From positions 1 to 16,928 of the forward strand of contig CAYQZZ010000043.1 in the NCBI GenBank assembly GCA_964422155.1: a DNA stretch of 16,928 nucleotides. Direction: 5' to 3'. A model generated the notes under the pieces. The model did not search any database. It worked only from the letters and a program-made list of their open reading frames with translations, and was not told where the DNA came from. The DNA is from JBGPRB01 sp964422155 (lineage in GTDB: Bacteria > Chloroflexota > Dehalococcoidia > Dehalococcoidales > RBG-16-60-22). Shown here one piece after another: positions 1 through 6,730 of this stretch. How positions within the stretch are numbered: the first letter of the stretch is position 1; every line of letters starts with the position of its first letter. The position numbers and the translations under genes were made by a program.

Positions 1-152
1 TGGCGAAATATCTCAGGTATAGATTTACCCGCCTTTTTTTCAATTAATGCATCCATCTCGATGAACTCTTTGCCGAGCTTTTCGGCCAGCAACTTACCCA
101 CCACCGTCTTCCCCGTCCCCATGAACCCTATGAGGGCGATGCTAGTCTTCAT
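1..152 (-). CDS. aroK: Shikimate kinase, N-terminal part (cut by window edge)
   Basis: Shikimate kinase phosphorylates shikimate with ATP to give shikimate 3-phosphate in the cytoplasmic aromatic amino acid pathway. The first 50 residues can be read. They begin MKTSIALIGFMGTGKTVVGK, with a Walker A loop GFMGTGKT at residues 9-16, followed by FIEMDALIEKKAGKSIPEIF. This matches the family's DxD-containing shikimate-binding region, with Glu32 in place of the usual first Asp and Asp34 kept. The ATG is at 152-150, with an AAAGG about 10 bases upstream. The rest lies beyond the left edge, so the gene is partial here, not necessarily broken. It follows aroE on the same strand after a 125-base spacer carrying a dispersed repeat and is probably the next gene of the aroB-aroD-aroE operon. 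Confidence 0.93.
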   Translation of the reverse strand, partial: MKTSIALIGFMGTGKTVVGKLLAEKLGKEFIEMDALIEKKAGKSIPEIFR

Positions 153-184
153 ATTTCTGAAACCTTTTAGCAACTATTACATTA

Positions 185-267
185 TGTCATTGCGAGCGTA
201 GCGAAGCAATCTCTATGATGCTTCTTTGGGATTGCCACGTCCTTCAGCGGAAGGACTCGCAATGACA
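185..267. repeat. Dispersed inverted-repeat (MITE/REP-like) element between aroE and aroK
   Basis: The element is bounded by perfect 12-base inverted ends, TGTCATTGCGAG (185-196) and CTCGCAATGACA (256-267). Inside are the core GCGTAGCGAAGCAATC, a 7-bp hairpin GTCCTTC/GAAGGAC (239-245 with 250-256) and a possible GAAGCA/TGCTTC stem (203-208 with 219-224). Ends of this type (TGTCATTGCGAGCG...) are a familiar class of dispersed non-coding repeat in many bacterial genomes. There is no room for a transposase, so any mobility would depend on other genes. No clear target-site duplication is seen. It lies inside the presumed aro transcript, so it would fold as RNA. A related element occurs at 6731-6798. 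Confidence 0.8.
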
Positions 268-277
268 GCTTAACTAA

Positions 278-1150
278 TTAAATAATTTCTTTCTCCAGCA
301 TTTTTATCGCTTCTCTCCGCATCAGGTCGAGCGGGGCCTTCTGCCCCGTCCACTTCTCGAAAGCCAGGGCCCCCTGCCAGGCGAGCATATCAATGCCCCC
401 TATTGTGCTGGCTCCGGCTGCCGCGGCTTCCCTGAGCAACTTCGTCATAATGGGATTATAAACGATATCGAAAACAATAAGGTCAGGTTTGAGCAAATGC
501 GCGGGGACCGGGCTCTCCTCACTTTGAGGACTCATACCCACGCTGGTAGCGTTAACCAGAATGTCGGCGCCTGCTAGCGCTTCGGCCAGGTGGCTAAGTT
601 CCATTACGGTCACTTCGTTTCCCAGGTCGTGATAAATCAACCGGGCAATATCCTCCGCCCATTCCAGCTCCAGCTGCCGGTTGAGCACCGTGAGGTGAGC
701 GCCCTTTTCCGCGAGGACATAGGTAATAGCCCTGGAGGCACCGCCGGCGCCCAGAACAATGACTTTCTTACCCTCCGGCTCAATCCCGTGCTCCAGCAAA
801 GCCTGGAGAAATCCGGCGGCATCGGTATTGTAACCCCTGAGTTCACCGTCATTATTCACCACAGTGTTGACCGCGCCAATTTTCTCCGCCAGGGGGTCAA
901 GGCCGTCCAGCAGGGGTATGACGGACACCTTGTGGGGTATGGTGACGTTAAAACCCCTGACATTAAGTGCTCTAAGGCCTTCAATCGCTTGAGCCAGCTG
1001 CTCCGGCTTTACCCGGAAAGGAAGATAAATAAAGTCCAGCCCGAGCTTTTTATAGGCGGCATTATGCATTGCCGGCGACATGGTATGTTCGATGGGGTCA
1101 CCAATGAGAGCGCAGATTCTAGTTTTGCCGGAAATTCCTTTACTACCCAT
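278..1150 (-). CDS. aroE: Shikimate dehydrogenase (NADP+)
   Basis: Reduces 3-dehydroshikimate to shikimate with NADPH in the cytoplasm. From the chosen ATG the protein has 290 residues, a little longer than the usual 270-290. The substrate-binding N-domain shows IGDPIEHTMSP (residues 17-27), NVTIPHK with catalytic Lys74, GAVNTV, and GYNTDAAGF with catalytic Asp110. The Rossmann domain follows with the dinucleotide loop GAGGAS at 134-139. The NADP-recognition segment reads NRQLELEW. The first Arg is present, but the second basic residue of the common NRTxxR motif is absent, so cofactor preference cannot be read with certainty. The start is ATG at 1150, overlapping the aroD stop by 8 bases. An in-frame TTG at 1156 is an alternative adding two residues. 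The gene is translationally coupled to aroD. Confidence 0.95.
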   Translation of the reverse strand: MGSKGISGKTRICALIGDPIEHTMSPAMHNAAYKKLGLDFIYLPFRVKPEQLAQAIEGLRALNVRGFNVTIPHKVSVIPLLDGLDPLAEKIGAVNTVVNNDGELRGYNTDAAGFLQALLEHGIEPEGKKVIVLGAGGASRAITYVLAEKGAHLTVLNRQLELEWAEDIARLIYHDLGNEVTVMELSHLAEALAGADILVNATSVGMSPQSEESPVPAHLLKPDLIVFDIVYNPIMTKLLREAAAAGASTIGGIDMLAWQGALAFEKWTGQKAPLDLMRREAIKMLEKEII

Positions 1151-1808
1151 TTTCAAGTATCCCGTAAATGTCCCTTAATTCCCTCACCGCTATCTGCCCG
1201 GCGGCCGATTCGCTGCCTTCCCCAACCGATGCATAGGTGAAATAACCCCCCGCCAGCGGACAAAGCACCCGGGAGATTTGCCCTAAATCCCCCATGGCGA
1301 AGGAGACCACTTTCTTCTGCGGAAAGTCGGCAATAAGCTGCAAGGCGGACAGATTGTCTTTAAAGCTGCGAGCGGTAGTAACTACCTTGCAGATATCAGC
1401 CCCGGCCGCCACCTGATTCTCAATAATTTCCCTCATCTTTTCAACATGGGGCGTTCGCTTCAGGTCATGATATGAAAGCAGGCAGTCGGCATGACCTTTA
1501 ATTTCCCCGACCACTTTCTCTAAACCCGGCGTGCCGAGCTCGATATCGACGATGCTGGCGCCAAGCTCAAGAGCGCTCAGGAGTTCTTTAATTCTTTCCG
1601 ACTCTCCCCCCCGCCATTTTCCGCCCTCCCCTTTACTCCGGTTGCAGGCTATCCAGGGTTTCCCCAGGTGCTCAACTACCTCCCGCCAGCCTTCGCCGAT
1701 AAGGTCGATACGCACCTCGAACAGGTCCACCAGCGGCTCGATTCTTGCCACTGCTTCCAGGTCGCTATTAACGATAGCGACACATATCCTAGGTCGTTCT
1801 CCAGCCAA
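1143..1808 (-). CDS. aroD: Type I 3-dehydroquinate dehydratase
   Basis: Dehydrates 3-dehydroquinate to 3-dehydroshikimate through a Schiff-base lysine. The protein has 221 residues, slightly shorter than the roughly 250 of E. coli AroD but typical of compact type I enzymes. Landmarks are the early EVRIDL strand (residues 31-36), VDIELG (87-92), SYHDLKRTP with the general acid/base His114, ADICKVVTTA with Schiff-base Lys141, and the substrate loop with Arg180 near ISRVLCPLAGG. Type I is clear, because type II enzymes are small and unrelated. The start is TTG at 1808-1806, chosen because a strong GGGGAGG lies about six bases upstream and no better start exists. It overlaps the end of aroB by 20 bases, which implies coupling. 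Confidence 0.95.
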   Translation of the reverse strand: MAGERPRICVAIVNSDLEAVARIEPLVDLFEVRIDLIGEGWREVVEHLGKPWIACNRSKGEGGKWRGGESERIKELLSALELGASIVDIELGTPGLEKVVGEIKGHADCLLSYHDLKRTPHVEKMREIIENQVAAGADICKVVTTARSFKDNLSALQLIADFPQKKVVSFAMGDLGQISRVLCPLAGGYFTYASVGEGSESAAGQIAVRELRDIYGILENG

Positions 1809-2892
1809 ATAATTCCTCCCCTATCAGGGCCGGCTGAACTTCATCGCTGACGAAGGCATTACCAATCGATTTCAGCAGGACAAATCTGACCTTGCCATTC
1901 AGGACCTTCTTATCATGTTTTATAACTTCCAGTAACTTTTCTTTTTCGTCTCTGGTAAGGTCCGGCATTTTCGTGGGCAGTCCGGCCTGCCTGATAACCT
2001 CATCCAGCCTGACGAGCTCGTTCTCCTGAAGTAAACCCATACGCCGGGAAATTTTAGCCGCCGCCATCATGCCGATGGCTACCGCCTGGCCATGTTTCAA
2101 GCGGAAATTGGAGATGGCTTCGACGGCGTGGCCGACGGTATGACCATAATTCAGGATAGCCCTCAAACCGGTCTCTTTTTCGTCTTTAGCCACAATCTCA
2201 GCTTTTGTCCTGGCTGCCTCTAGTACGATATTTTCCATTACGGACGGATGAAGCTCTCTAGCTTTCGCCATGTTGACCTCAAGATAGTTGAAAAGGTCTC
2301 TGTTCCTGACAGCGGCGTTCTTGATAACTTCGGCAAAGCCGTTATAAATTTCGACTTCTGGCAGCGTTTTCAGGGTGTCCATGTCGGCGACAACCAGTAC
2401 AGGCTGGTAGAACGCGCCGATGATATTCTTTAAACGGCCAGAGTCAACGCCCGTCTTGCCGCCGATGCTGCTGTCAACCTGCGCCAGCAGGGTGGTCGGT
2501 ACCTGTACCAGCGGTACACCCCGCATATAGGTGGCCGCCACGAATCCAGCCAGGTCGCCGATTACCCCTCCTCCCAGCGCCAGAATGGTAGTCGTCCTCT
2601 CGGCATAAGCATCGGTCAGGCTATTGTAGAGTCTACCGGCATTTTCCAGCGACTTTTGCTCTTCCCCCGCTGGCACCTCTAGAACGGTCACATCGAAGCC
2701 GGCATGGGTCAGACCCTGTTCAAGGATAGTGGCATAAAGTCCCTTTACATTATTATCGGTAATAATCACCGCTTTTCCGGAAAGCCCATTCCCCTTAAGC
2801 CACAACCCTACACGGGACAGCAGGTCAGACCCGACACGTATCTCATAGCTGCTACCACTGATTTCTACTTTTACTTTTTTCATTGATGCCAT
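1789..2892 (-). CDS. aroB: 3-dehydroquinate synthase
   Basis: Converts DAHP to 3-dehydroquinate, the first carbocycle of the shikimate pathway, using NAD and a divalent metal. The protein is 367 residues, the usual length. It shows the nucleotide-binding LALGGGVIGDLAGFVA (about 104-119), the VPTTLLAQVDSSIGGKTGVD signature (131-150), and metal ligands expected at Glu188 (GFAEVIKNA), His251 (LNYGHTVGHA) and His267 (KHGQAVAIGM). The start is ATG at 2892 with GAGG five bases upstream. A second in-frame ATG three codons later is less well placed. It is the first gene of the leftward aro operon and faces the ribosomal operon divergently. A candidate promoter lies about 50 bases upstream. Confidence 0.96.
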   Translation of the reverse strand: MASMKKVKVEISGSSYEIRVGSDLLSRVGLWLKGNGLSGKAVIITDNNVKGLYATILEQGLTHAGFDVTVLEVPAGEEQKSLENAGRLYNSLTDAYAERTTTILALGGGVIGDLAGFVAATYMRGVPLVQVPTTLLAQVDSSIGGKTGVDSGRLKNIIGAFYQPVLVVADMDTLKTLPEVEIYNGFAEVIKNAAVRNRDLFNYLEVNMAKARELHPSVMENIVLEAARTKAEIVAKDEKETGLRAILNYGHTVGHAVEAISNFRLKHGQAVAIGMMAAAKISRRMGLLQENELVRLDEVIRQAGLPTKMPDLTRDEKEKLLEVIKHDKKVLNGKVRFVLLKSIGNAFVSDEVQPALIGEELFGWRTT

Positions 2893-2943
2893 TTTACCTC
2901 GCCTTATCTAGGTATGCAATAACATTATTAAAATAATAGTTAT

Positions 2944-2973
2944 ATAATATATGGTATTTTCCCTTAATTACAA
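2944..2973 (-). promoter_or_regulatory. Candidate sigma-70-type promoter for aroB operon
   Basis: On the minus strand TTGTAA (2973-2968, 4 of 6 consensus) is followed after 18 bases by TATTAT (2949-2944, 5 of 6). The predicted start would lie near 2937, giving a leader of about 45 bases with GAGG before the aroB ATG. The region is AT-rich, so chance matches are likely. This is a candidate only. Confidence 0.4.
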
Positions 2974-3013
2974 AATCTGGATAAATTAATTGATAGATTT
3001 CCTCTTGCAGATG

Positions 3014-3043
3014 TTGACAGACGGTATGGAGATATGATAAATT
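3014..3043 (+). promoter_or_regulatory. Candidate promoter of the str-S10-spc operon
   Basis: A perfect TTGACA lies at 3014-3019. The -10 could be GATAAA (3036-3041, 16-base spacing) or TAAATT (3038-3043, 18-base spacing) preceded by an extended-10 TG at 3035-3036. If the two 55-bp copies around the N gap are really one sequence, transcription would start roughly 130 bases upstream of rpsL. The -10 lies inside the duplicated 55 bp, but the -35 is present only in the left copy, so the right copy alone would lack a full promoter. Confidence 0.45.
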
Positions 3044-3081
3044 TAATGTTTGGTGCTTAGAATTCAGTAAAAGTAGATAGA
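3027..3081 (+). repeat. 55-bp direct repeat, left copy, abutting the N gap
   Basis: The segment beginning TGGAGATATGATAAATTT and ending GTAGATAGA is identical over all 55 bases to 3182-3236. It stops exactly at the first N. The matching copy begins exactly after the last N. Confidence 0.95.
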
Positions 3082-3181
3082 NNNNNNNNNNNNNNNNNNN
3101 NNNNNNNNNNNNNNNNNNNNNNNNNNNNNNNNNNNNNNNNNNNNNNNNNNNNNNNNNNNNNNNNNNNNNNNNNNNNNNNNN
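3082..3181. other. Assembly gap, 100 N
   Basis: Exactly 100 undetermined bases, the conventional placeholder for a scaffold gap of unknown size. The exact 55-bp repeat on both sides suggests that the contig ends overlap and that the real gap may be zero or negative. Confidence 0.95.
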
Positions 3182-3236
3182 TGGAGATATGATAAATTTA
3201 ATGTTTGGTGCTTAGAATTCAGTAAAAGTAGATAGA
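3182..3236 (+). repeat. 55-bp direct repeat, right copy, abutting the N gap
   Basis: Identical to 3027-3081. It begins at the first base after the N run and is followed by unique leader sequence (TTGAGTTGAAAAACC) leading to rpsL. Confidence 0.95.
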
Positions 3237-3277
3237 TTGAGTTGAAAAACCTCTCTCTATCACATTACAAGAATTCG

Positions 3278-3305
3278 TAATGGATGGGCTCAGGCTCATC
3301 CATTA
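3278..3305 (+). promoter_or_regulatory. Strong hairpin in the rpsL leader
   Basis: AATGGATGGGC (3279-3289) pairs with GCTCATCCATT (3294-3304) around a four-base loop. This gives 11 pairs including one G-U, extended by a further T-A pair at 3278/3305. No T-run follows, so it is not a typical intrinsic terminator. A TATAAT overlaps its 3' side (3304-3309) with only a poor -35 (TGGATG) 17 bases upstream. The hairpin could be an autoregulatory ribosomal-protein target or an RNA stability element. Function is inferred only from position, 30 bases before the rpsL ATG. Confidence 0.5.
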
Positions 3306-3334
3306 TAATTGTTAGGGGGGGTAGAAAAGAGACA

Positions 3335-3766
3335 ATGCCAACAATAAATCAGCTGGTCCGCAAGGGGCGCCGGAAGAATCCCAAGAAGGACAAGACGCCG
3401 GCACTGGGTTTTACCTACAACGCTTTGAAGAACAGGGTGCTGCAGGGAAAGAGTTCCCCGCAGAAGCGGGGCGTCTGCATCCAGGTCAAGACGACAACCC
3501 CCAAGAAGCCCAACTCAGCCCTGCGCAAGATAGCCAAGGTGCGGCTGACCAATCATGTAGAGGTAACCGCTTATATACCCGGTGAAGGACACGAGCTGCA
3601 GGAGCACTCGGTAGTCCTGATACGGGGCGGCCGTGTCCCGGACCTGCCCGGTGTACGCTACCATATCATCCGGGGGGCGCTGGATACCACCGGCGTCGCC
3701 AATCGCAAGCAGGGCCGCAGCAAATACGGGGCCAAAAAGGCGAAAGAAAAGGCCGAGGCCACTTAG
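3335..3766 (+). CDS. rpsL: 30S ribosomal protein S12
   Basis: S12 lies at the decoding centre of the 30S subunit and controls tRNA selection accuracy. The protein is 143 residues. It has a basic insert after MPTINQLVRKGRR (roughly residues 14-41), longer than in E. coli S12 (124), then PQKRGVC, TTTPKKPNSALRK (Lys57 is equivalent to E. coli Lys43), LQEHSVVLIRGGR and PDLPGVRYH. Asp103 corresponds to the methylthiolated Asp89. The residue just before it, normally Lys88 in E. coli numbering, is Pro102 here. The start ATG at 3335 gives the canonical MPTINQ N-terminus. An in-frame ATG at 3284 would add 17 unconserved residues and lies inside the leader hairpin, so it is not used. First gene of the operon; rpsG follows after 14 bases. 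Confidence 0.97.
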   Translation: MPTINQLVRKGRRKNPKKDKTPALGFTYNALKNRVLQGKSSPQKRGVCIQVKTTTPKKPNSALRKIAKVRLTNHVEVTAYIPGEGHELQEHSVVLIRGGRVPDLPGVRYHIIRGALDTTGVANRKQGRSKYGAKKAKEKAEAT

Positions 3767-3780
3767 TCCGAGGTAATACC

Positions 3781-4251
3781 ATGGCAAGAAGAGGAACAGC
3801 AGAAAAGAGAGAAATCATTCCCGATGCTAAATACCGCAGCACAACCGTATCCCGGTTGATTGTCAAGGTAATGCAGCGCGGTAAGAAAAGAACAGCCGAG
3901 AGTATTGTTTACGGCGCTCTGGAGAAGCTGGGACAGCAGGTCTCCAAAGACCCGGTAGCGGCGCTGGAACAGGCGGTGAAAAACGCTACGCCGCTCCTTC
4001 AGGTAAAACCCAGGCGTGTCGGCGGCGCTACCTATCAGGTTCCAGTTGAGGTCCTGCCCGACCGCGGACTTTTCCTAGCCCTGACCTGGCTGATACAATC
4101 CGCCAAGGCACGAAAAGGTAAAGCCATGCACGAAAAACTGGCCGACGAACTCGCCGAGGCCTTCCAGGGACAGGGGACAACCATTAAAAAACGTGAAGAT
4201 ACGCATAAAATGGCCGAGGCTAACAGGGCCTTTGCCCATTACAGGTGGTAA
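3781..4251 (+). CDS. rpsG: 30S ribosomal protein S7
   Basis: S7 nucleates assembly of the 16S rRNA 3' domain (30S head) and contacts the E-site tRNA. It is 156 residues, the normal bacterial length. It opens MARRGTAEKREIIPDAKYRS and has the family segments VMQRGKKRTAESIVYGAL, VKPRRVGGATYQVPVEV and REDTHKMAEANRAFAHYRW at the C-terminus. The ATG is preceded by GAGG at a good distance. In other bacteria S7 is the translational repressor of the str operon. Whether that holds here is unknown, but the 62 bases before fusA and the hairpin before rpsL are possible targets. Confidence 0.97.
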   Translation: MARRGTAEKREIIPDAKYRSTTVSRLIVKVMQRGKKRTAESIVYGALEKLGQQVSKDPVAALEQAVKNATPLLQVKPRRVGGATYQVPVEVLPDRGLFLALTWLIQSAKARKGKAMHEKLADELAEAFQGQGTTIKKREDTHKMAEANRAFAHYRW

Positions 4252-4313
4252 GGGGTTTGGTAATAAATAGCAGTGTTAAAGTAATAAAGCAAGCGACAGC
4301 GGGAGAGAAGAAA

Positions 4314-6401
4314 GTGTCCAGGGAATTTCCTCTGGAGGACATCCGCAACATAGGCATTATCGCCCATATCGATGCCGGTAAGACCACCGTCACCGAGAGG
4401 ATACTCTATTACACCGGCAAGACCTATAAAATGGGCGAGGTGCATGAAGGTACGGCCGTCATGGACTGGATGGACCAGGAAAGGGAACGCGGCATCACCA
4501 TCACGGCGGCGGCCACCACCTGCTACTGGCGCGAGCACCGCATCAATATCATCGATACGCCGGGGCATGTGGACTTCACCGCCGAAGTCGAACGCAGCCT
4601 CAGGGTACTCGACGGAGGCGTGGTCGTCTTCGACGCCGTTTCCGGTGTCGAAGCCCAGTCGGAGACAGTCTGGCGGCAGGCAGATAGATATAAGGTGCCC
4701 AGAATTTGCTTCATCAACAAGATGGACCGCATCGGCTCTAATTACAACCGGACGATTTCCATGATTGAAGCGCGTCTCCAGGCGAATCCTTTACCGATAC
4801 AGCTTCCCCTGGGTGCCGAGGAGCACTTCCAGGGCGTTATTGACATTATCGAAAATAAGGCATGGCGCTTCTCCACCGACCCTGATGCGGCGCTAGAAGA
4901 GATACCGATTCCGGACTCGGAAAAAACAAGGGCAGCCGAGAGCCGGCAGTCTTTAATAGCTAAATTGGCCGAGCATGACGACGCCATGATGATAGCCTAT
5001 ATCGAGGGCGATGAACTTGAGCCCGATGAATTAAAACAAGCTCTGAGACGGGTAACCCTGGAAAATAAAGGGGTACCCGTTATTTGCGGCAGCGCCCTGA
5101 AGAACATGGGTATTCAGCCCCTGCTCAACGCTATTGTCGACTACCTTCCCTCCCCCTTGAACGTACCACCGATAGGCGGTACCGATGCCAGGACGGGAGA
5201 GAAGACCACGCGTGAGGTCAGCGATGACGCCCCGTTCTCCGCGCTGGCGTTTAAAGTCGTTACCGACCCGTTCGTGGGGCGGCTGGTCTATTTCCGGGTA
5301 TATTCGGGTAAAGTGAGGGTTGGAGCACAGGTTTATAACCCGACACGGGAAAGGCCAGAACGCATCGGCCGTCTGTTACTGATGCACGCCAACCACCGCG
5401 AGGATATAACCTCTGCCGATACCGGAGCTATCGTGGCCACGCTGGGACTGAAAAATACCTTTACCGGCGATACGCTTTGCGATTCTTCGAAAGCGATACT
5501 GCTGGAATCGATACGCTTCCCGGACCCGGTGATATCCGTCGCCATCGAGCCCAAGACCAGGGCCGACCAGGATAAGCTGAGTGAATCCCTGCAAAAATTG
5601 ACCGAAGAAGACCCCACTTTCAGAGTTACCTATAACGAGGAAACCGGGCAGACCATTATCTCCGGCATGGGCGAGCTTCACCTGGAGGTTATCGTCAGCC
5701 GACTCATCAGGGAATTTAATGTTGGGGTAAAAGTAGGCCGACCGCGCGTGGCTTATAAAGAGACGATTACCGTGCCGGTGAAGGTAGAAGGCAAGTTTGT
5801 CCGGCAGAGCGGCGGCCACGGCCAATACGGCCATGTCAATATCAAGCTCGAACCTCAGCCGCGCGGCAAGGGCTTTGAATTTGTCGAGGCCATTAAAGGC
5901 GGCACCATACCCAGGCAGTTTATTTCGCCGGTCAAGGCCGGCATTAAAGAGGCTATGGAGACCGGCGTTCTGGCCGGCTATCCGGTGGTGGATATCAAGG
6001 CCACTCTTTATGATGGCAGCTACCATGAGGTCGACTCCTCAGAAATAGCCTTCAAGATGGCCGGTTCTTTGGCGCTGAGAGACGGCGTCAAGAAAGCCAG
6101 ACCTGTCCTTCTGGAGCCCATCATGAAACTGGAAGTCGTGACGCCGGAGCAGTTCGTCGGTGATATCATCGGCGACCTCAATGCCAAGAGGGGGCACATC
6201 GGCAAGGTCGATGCACAGGGGGAAACGTATATCATTCACTGCCTGATACCCATGGCCGAATCCTTCGGTTATGCCACCGGACTGCGGTCGCTGACCCAAG
6301 GCAGGGCGACTCACGCCCTGGAATTCCATAGCTATGAGCAACTACCGGCAGAATTAACCGATGAAATTATAGAAAAAGCTGTAGGCAGGAAATATGGCTA
6401 A
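4314..6401 (+). CDS. fusA: Translation elongation factor G
   Basis: EF-G is the GTPase that drives tRNA-mRNA translocation and helps ribosome recycling. From the chosen start it has 695 residues, the standard size. The G domain shows the P-loop AHIDAGKT (17-24), switch I RGITITAAATT (59-69), DTPGH (81-85) and NKMD (135-138). Domains II-V follow, with GMGELHLEVIVSRL, GRPRVAYKETI and the GGHGQYGHV segment of domain IV. The start is GTG at 4314, because GGGAGAG lies six bases upstream and it yields MSREFPLEDIRNIG, matching the family N-terminus length. A GTG at 4245 would add 23 unconserved residues and overlap rpsG. The 3' end overlaps rpsJ by 8 bases. No tuf gene follows, unlike the classical str operon. 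Confidence 0.97.
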   Translation: MSREFPLEDIRNIGIIAHIDAGKTTVTERILYYTGKTYKMGEVHEGTAVMDWMDQERERGITITAAATTCYWREHRINIIDTPGHVDFTAEVERSLRVLDGGVVVFDAVSGVEAQSETVWRQADRYKVPRICFINKMDRIGSNYNRTISMIEARLQANPLPIQLPLGAEEHFQGVIDIIENKAWRFSTDPDAALEEIPIPDSEKTRAAESRQSLIAKLAEHDDAMMIAYIEGDELEPDELKQALRRVTLENKGVPVICGSALKNMGIQPLLNAIVDYLPSPLNVPPIGGTDARTGEKTTREVSDDAPFSALAFKVVTDPFVGRLVYFRVYSGKVRVGAQVYNPTRERPERIGRLLLMHANHREDITSADTGAIVATLGLKNTFTGDTLCDSSKAILLESIRFPDPVISVAIEPKTRADQDKLSESLQKLTEEDPTFRVTYNEETGQTIISGMGELHLEVIVSRLIREFNVGVKVGRPRVAYKETITVPVKVEGKFVRQSGGHGQYGHVNIKLEPQPRGKGFEFVEAIKGGTIPRQFISPVKAGIKEAMETGVLAGYPVVDIKATLYDGSYHEVDSSEIAFKMAGSLALRDGVKKARPVLLEPIMKLEVVTPEQFVGDIIGDLNAKRGHIGKVDAQGETYIIHCLIPMAESFGYATGLRSLTQGRATHALEFHSYEQLPAELTDEIIEKAVGRKYG

Positions 6402-6702
6402 ACAGAAAATCCGCATCAAACTAAAGGGGTATGACCACAAGTTGGTCGACCAATCGGCACGGCAAATCCTGGAGGCGGTGGAAAGCACCGGAGCGGTGGC
6501 CGTCGGGCCGGTACCACTACCGACCCGCATTCAGAAATTTTGTGTTATCCGCTCTCCTTTTATCGACAAAAACTCGCAGGAGCAGTTTGAAATCCGCACC
6601 CACAAGCGCCTCATCGATATCGTCGAGACGACTTCCAAGACGATTGATGCGCTCACCAAGCTGACCCTGCCCTCGGGAGTAGAAATAGATATTAAACTGT
6701 AA
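6394..6702 (+). CDS. rpsJ: 30S ribosomal protein S10
   Basis: S10 is a component of the 30S head and, as NusE, a partner of NusB/NusG in transcription antitermination. It has 102 residues, typical length, with IRIKLKGYDHKLVDQSA at the N-terminus, GPVPLPTRIQKFCVIRSPFIDK, and the highly conserved EQFEIRTHKRLIDI loop. Its ATG lies within the end of fusA (8-base overlap), with AGGA just upstream, so str and S10 operons are fused and translationally coupled. It is followed by the largest spacer of the plus-strand operon (120 bases), which contains a dispersed repeat element. Confidence 0.97.
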   Translation: MAKQKIRIKLKGYDHKLVDQSARQILEAVESTGAVAVGPVPLPTRIQKFCVIRSPFIDKNSQEQFEIRTHKRLIDIVETTSKTIDALTKLTLPSGVEIDIKL

Positions 6703-6730
6703 TACAGGAGTTAGTATAATAACCGAAAAG

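Larger units (their letters stand above)
2893..3334. other. Divergent intergenic region between aroB and rpsL
   Basis: These 442 bases, 100 of them N, contain no supported gene. The left part (2893-3013) is very AT-rich and carries the candidate aroB promoter. A TTGACA on the plus strand at 3014 is the best -35 for the ribosomal operon. An exact 55-bp direct repeat flanks the N run. The right part holds a strong hairpin, a TATAAT, and the rpsL leader. No tRNA, small ORF with a ribosome site, or terminator with a T-run is visible. Confidence 0.8.

Noticed and set aside
590..1240. Plus-strand frame of 216 residues opposite aroE/aroD
   Set aside because: It is antisense to two enzymes with intact catalytic motifs, with no homology or ribosome site.
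3027..3236. 55-bp direct repeats as attachment sites of an integrated element
   Set aside because: Their limits coincide exactly with the N run and nothing but N lies between them, so an assembly overlap explains them better.
3278..3305. Intrinsic terminator before rpsL
   Set aside because: The hairpin is followed by ATAATTGTTAGGGG, with no T-run, and it lies upstream of an operon that must be transcribed.
3284..3334. Upstream in-frame ATG extending S12 by 17 residues
   Set aside because: The extension is not family-like and lies in the leader hairpin; MPTINQ at 3335 is the canonical start.
4245..4313. Upstream GTG extending EF-G by 23 residues
   Set aside because: It overlaps rpsG and is unconserved; GTG 4314 has GGGAGAG at six bases and gives the normal N-terminus.
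6715..6720. TATAAT after rpsJ as an internal promoter for rplC
   Set aside because: No acceptable -35 is present at 16-18 bases (TTAAAC at best), so it cannot be supported.
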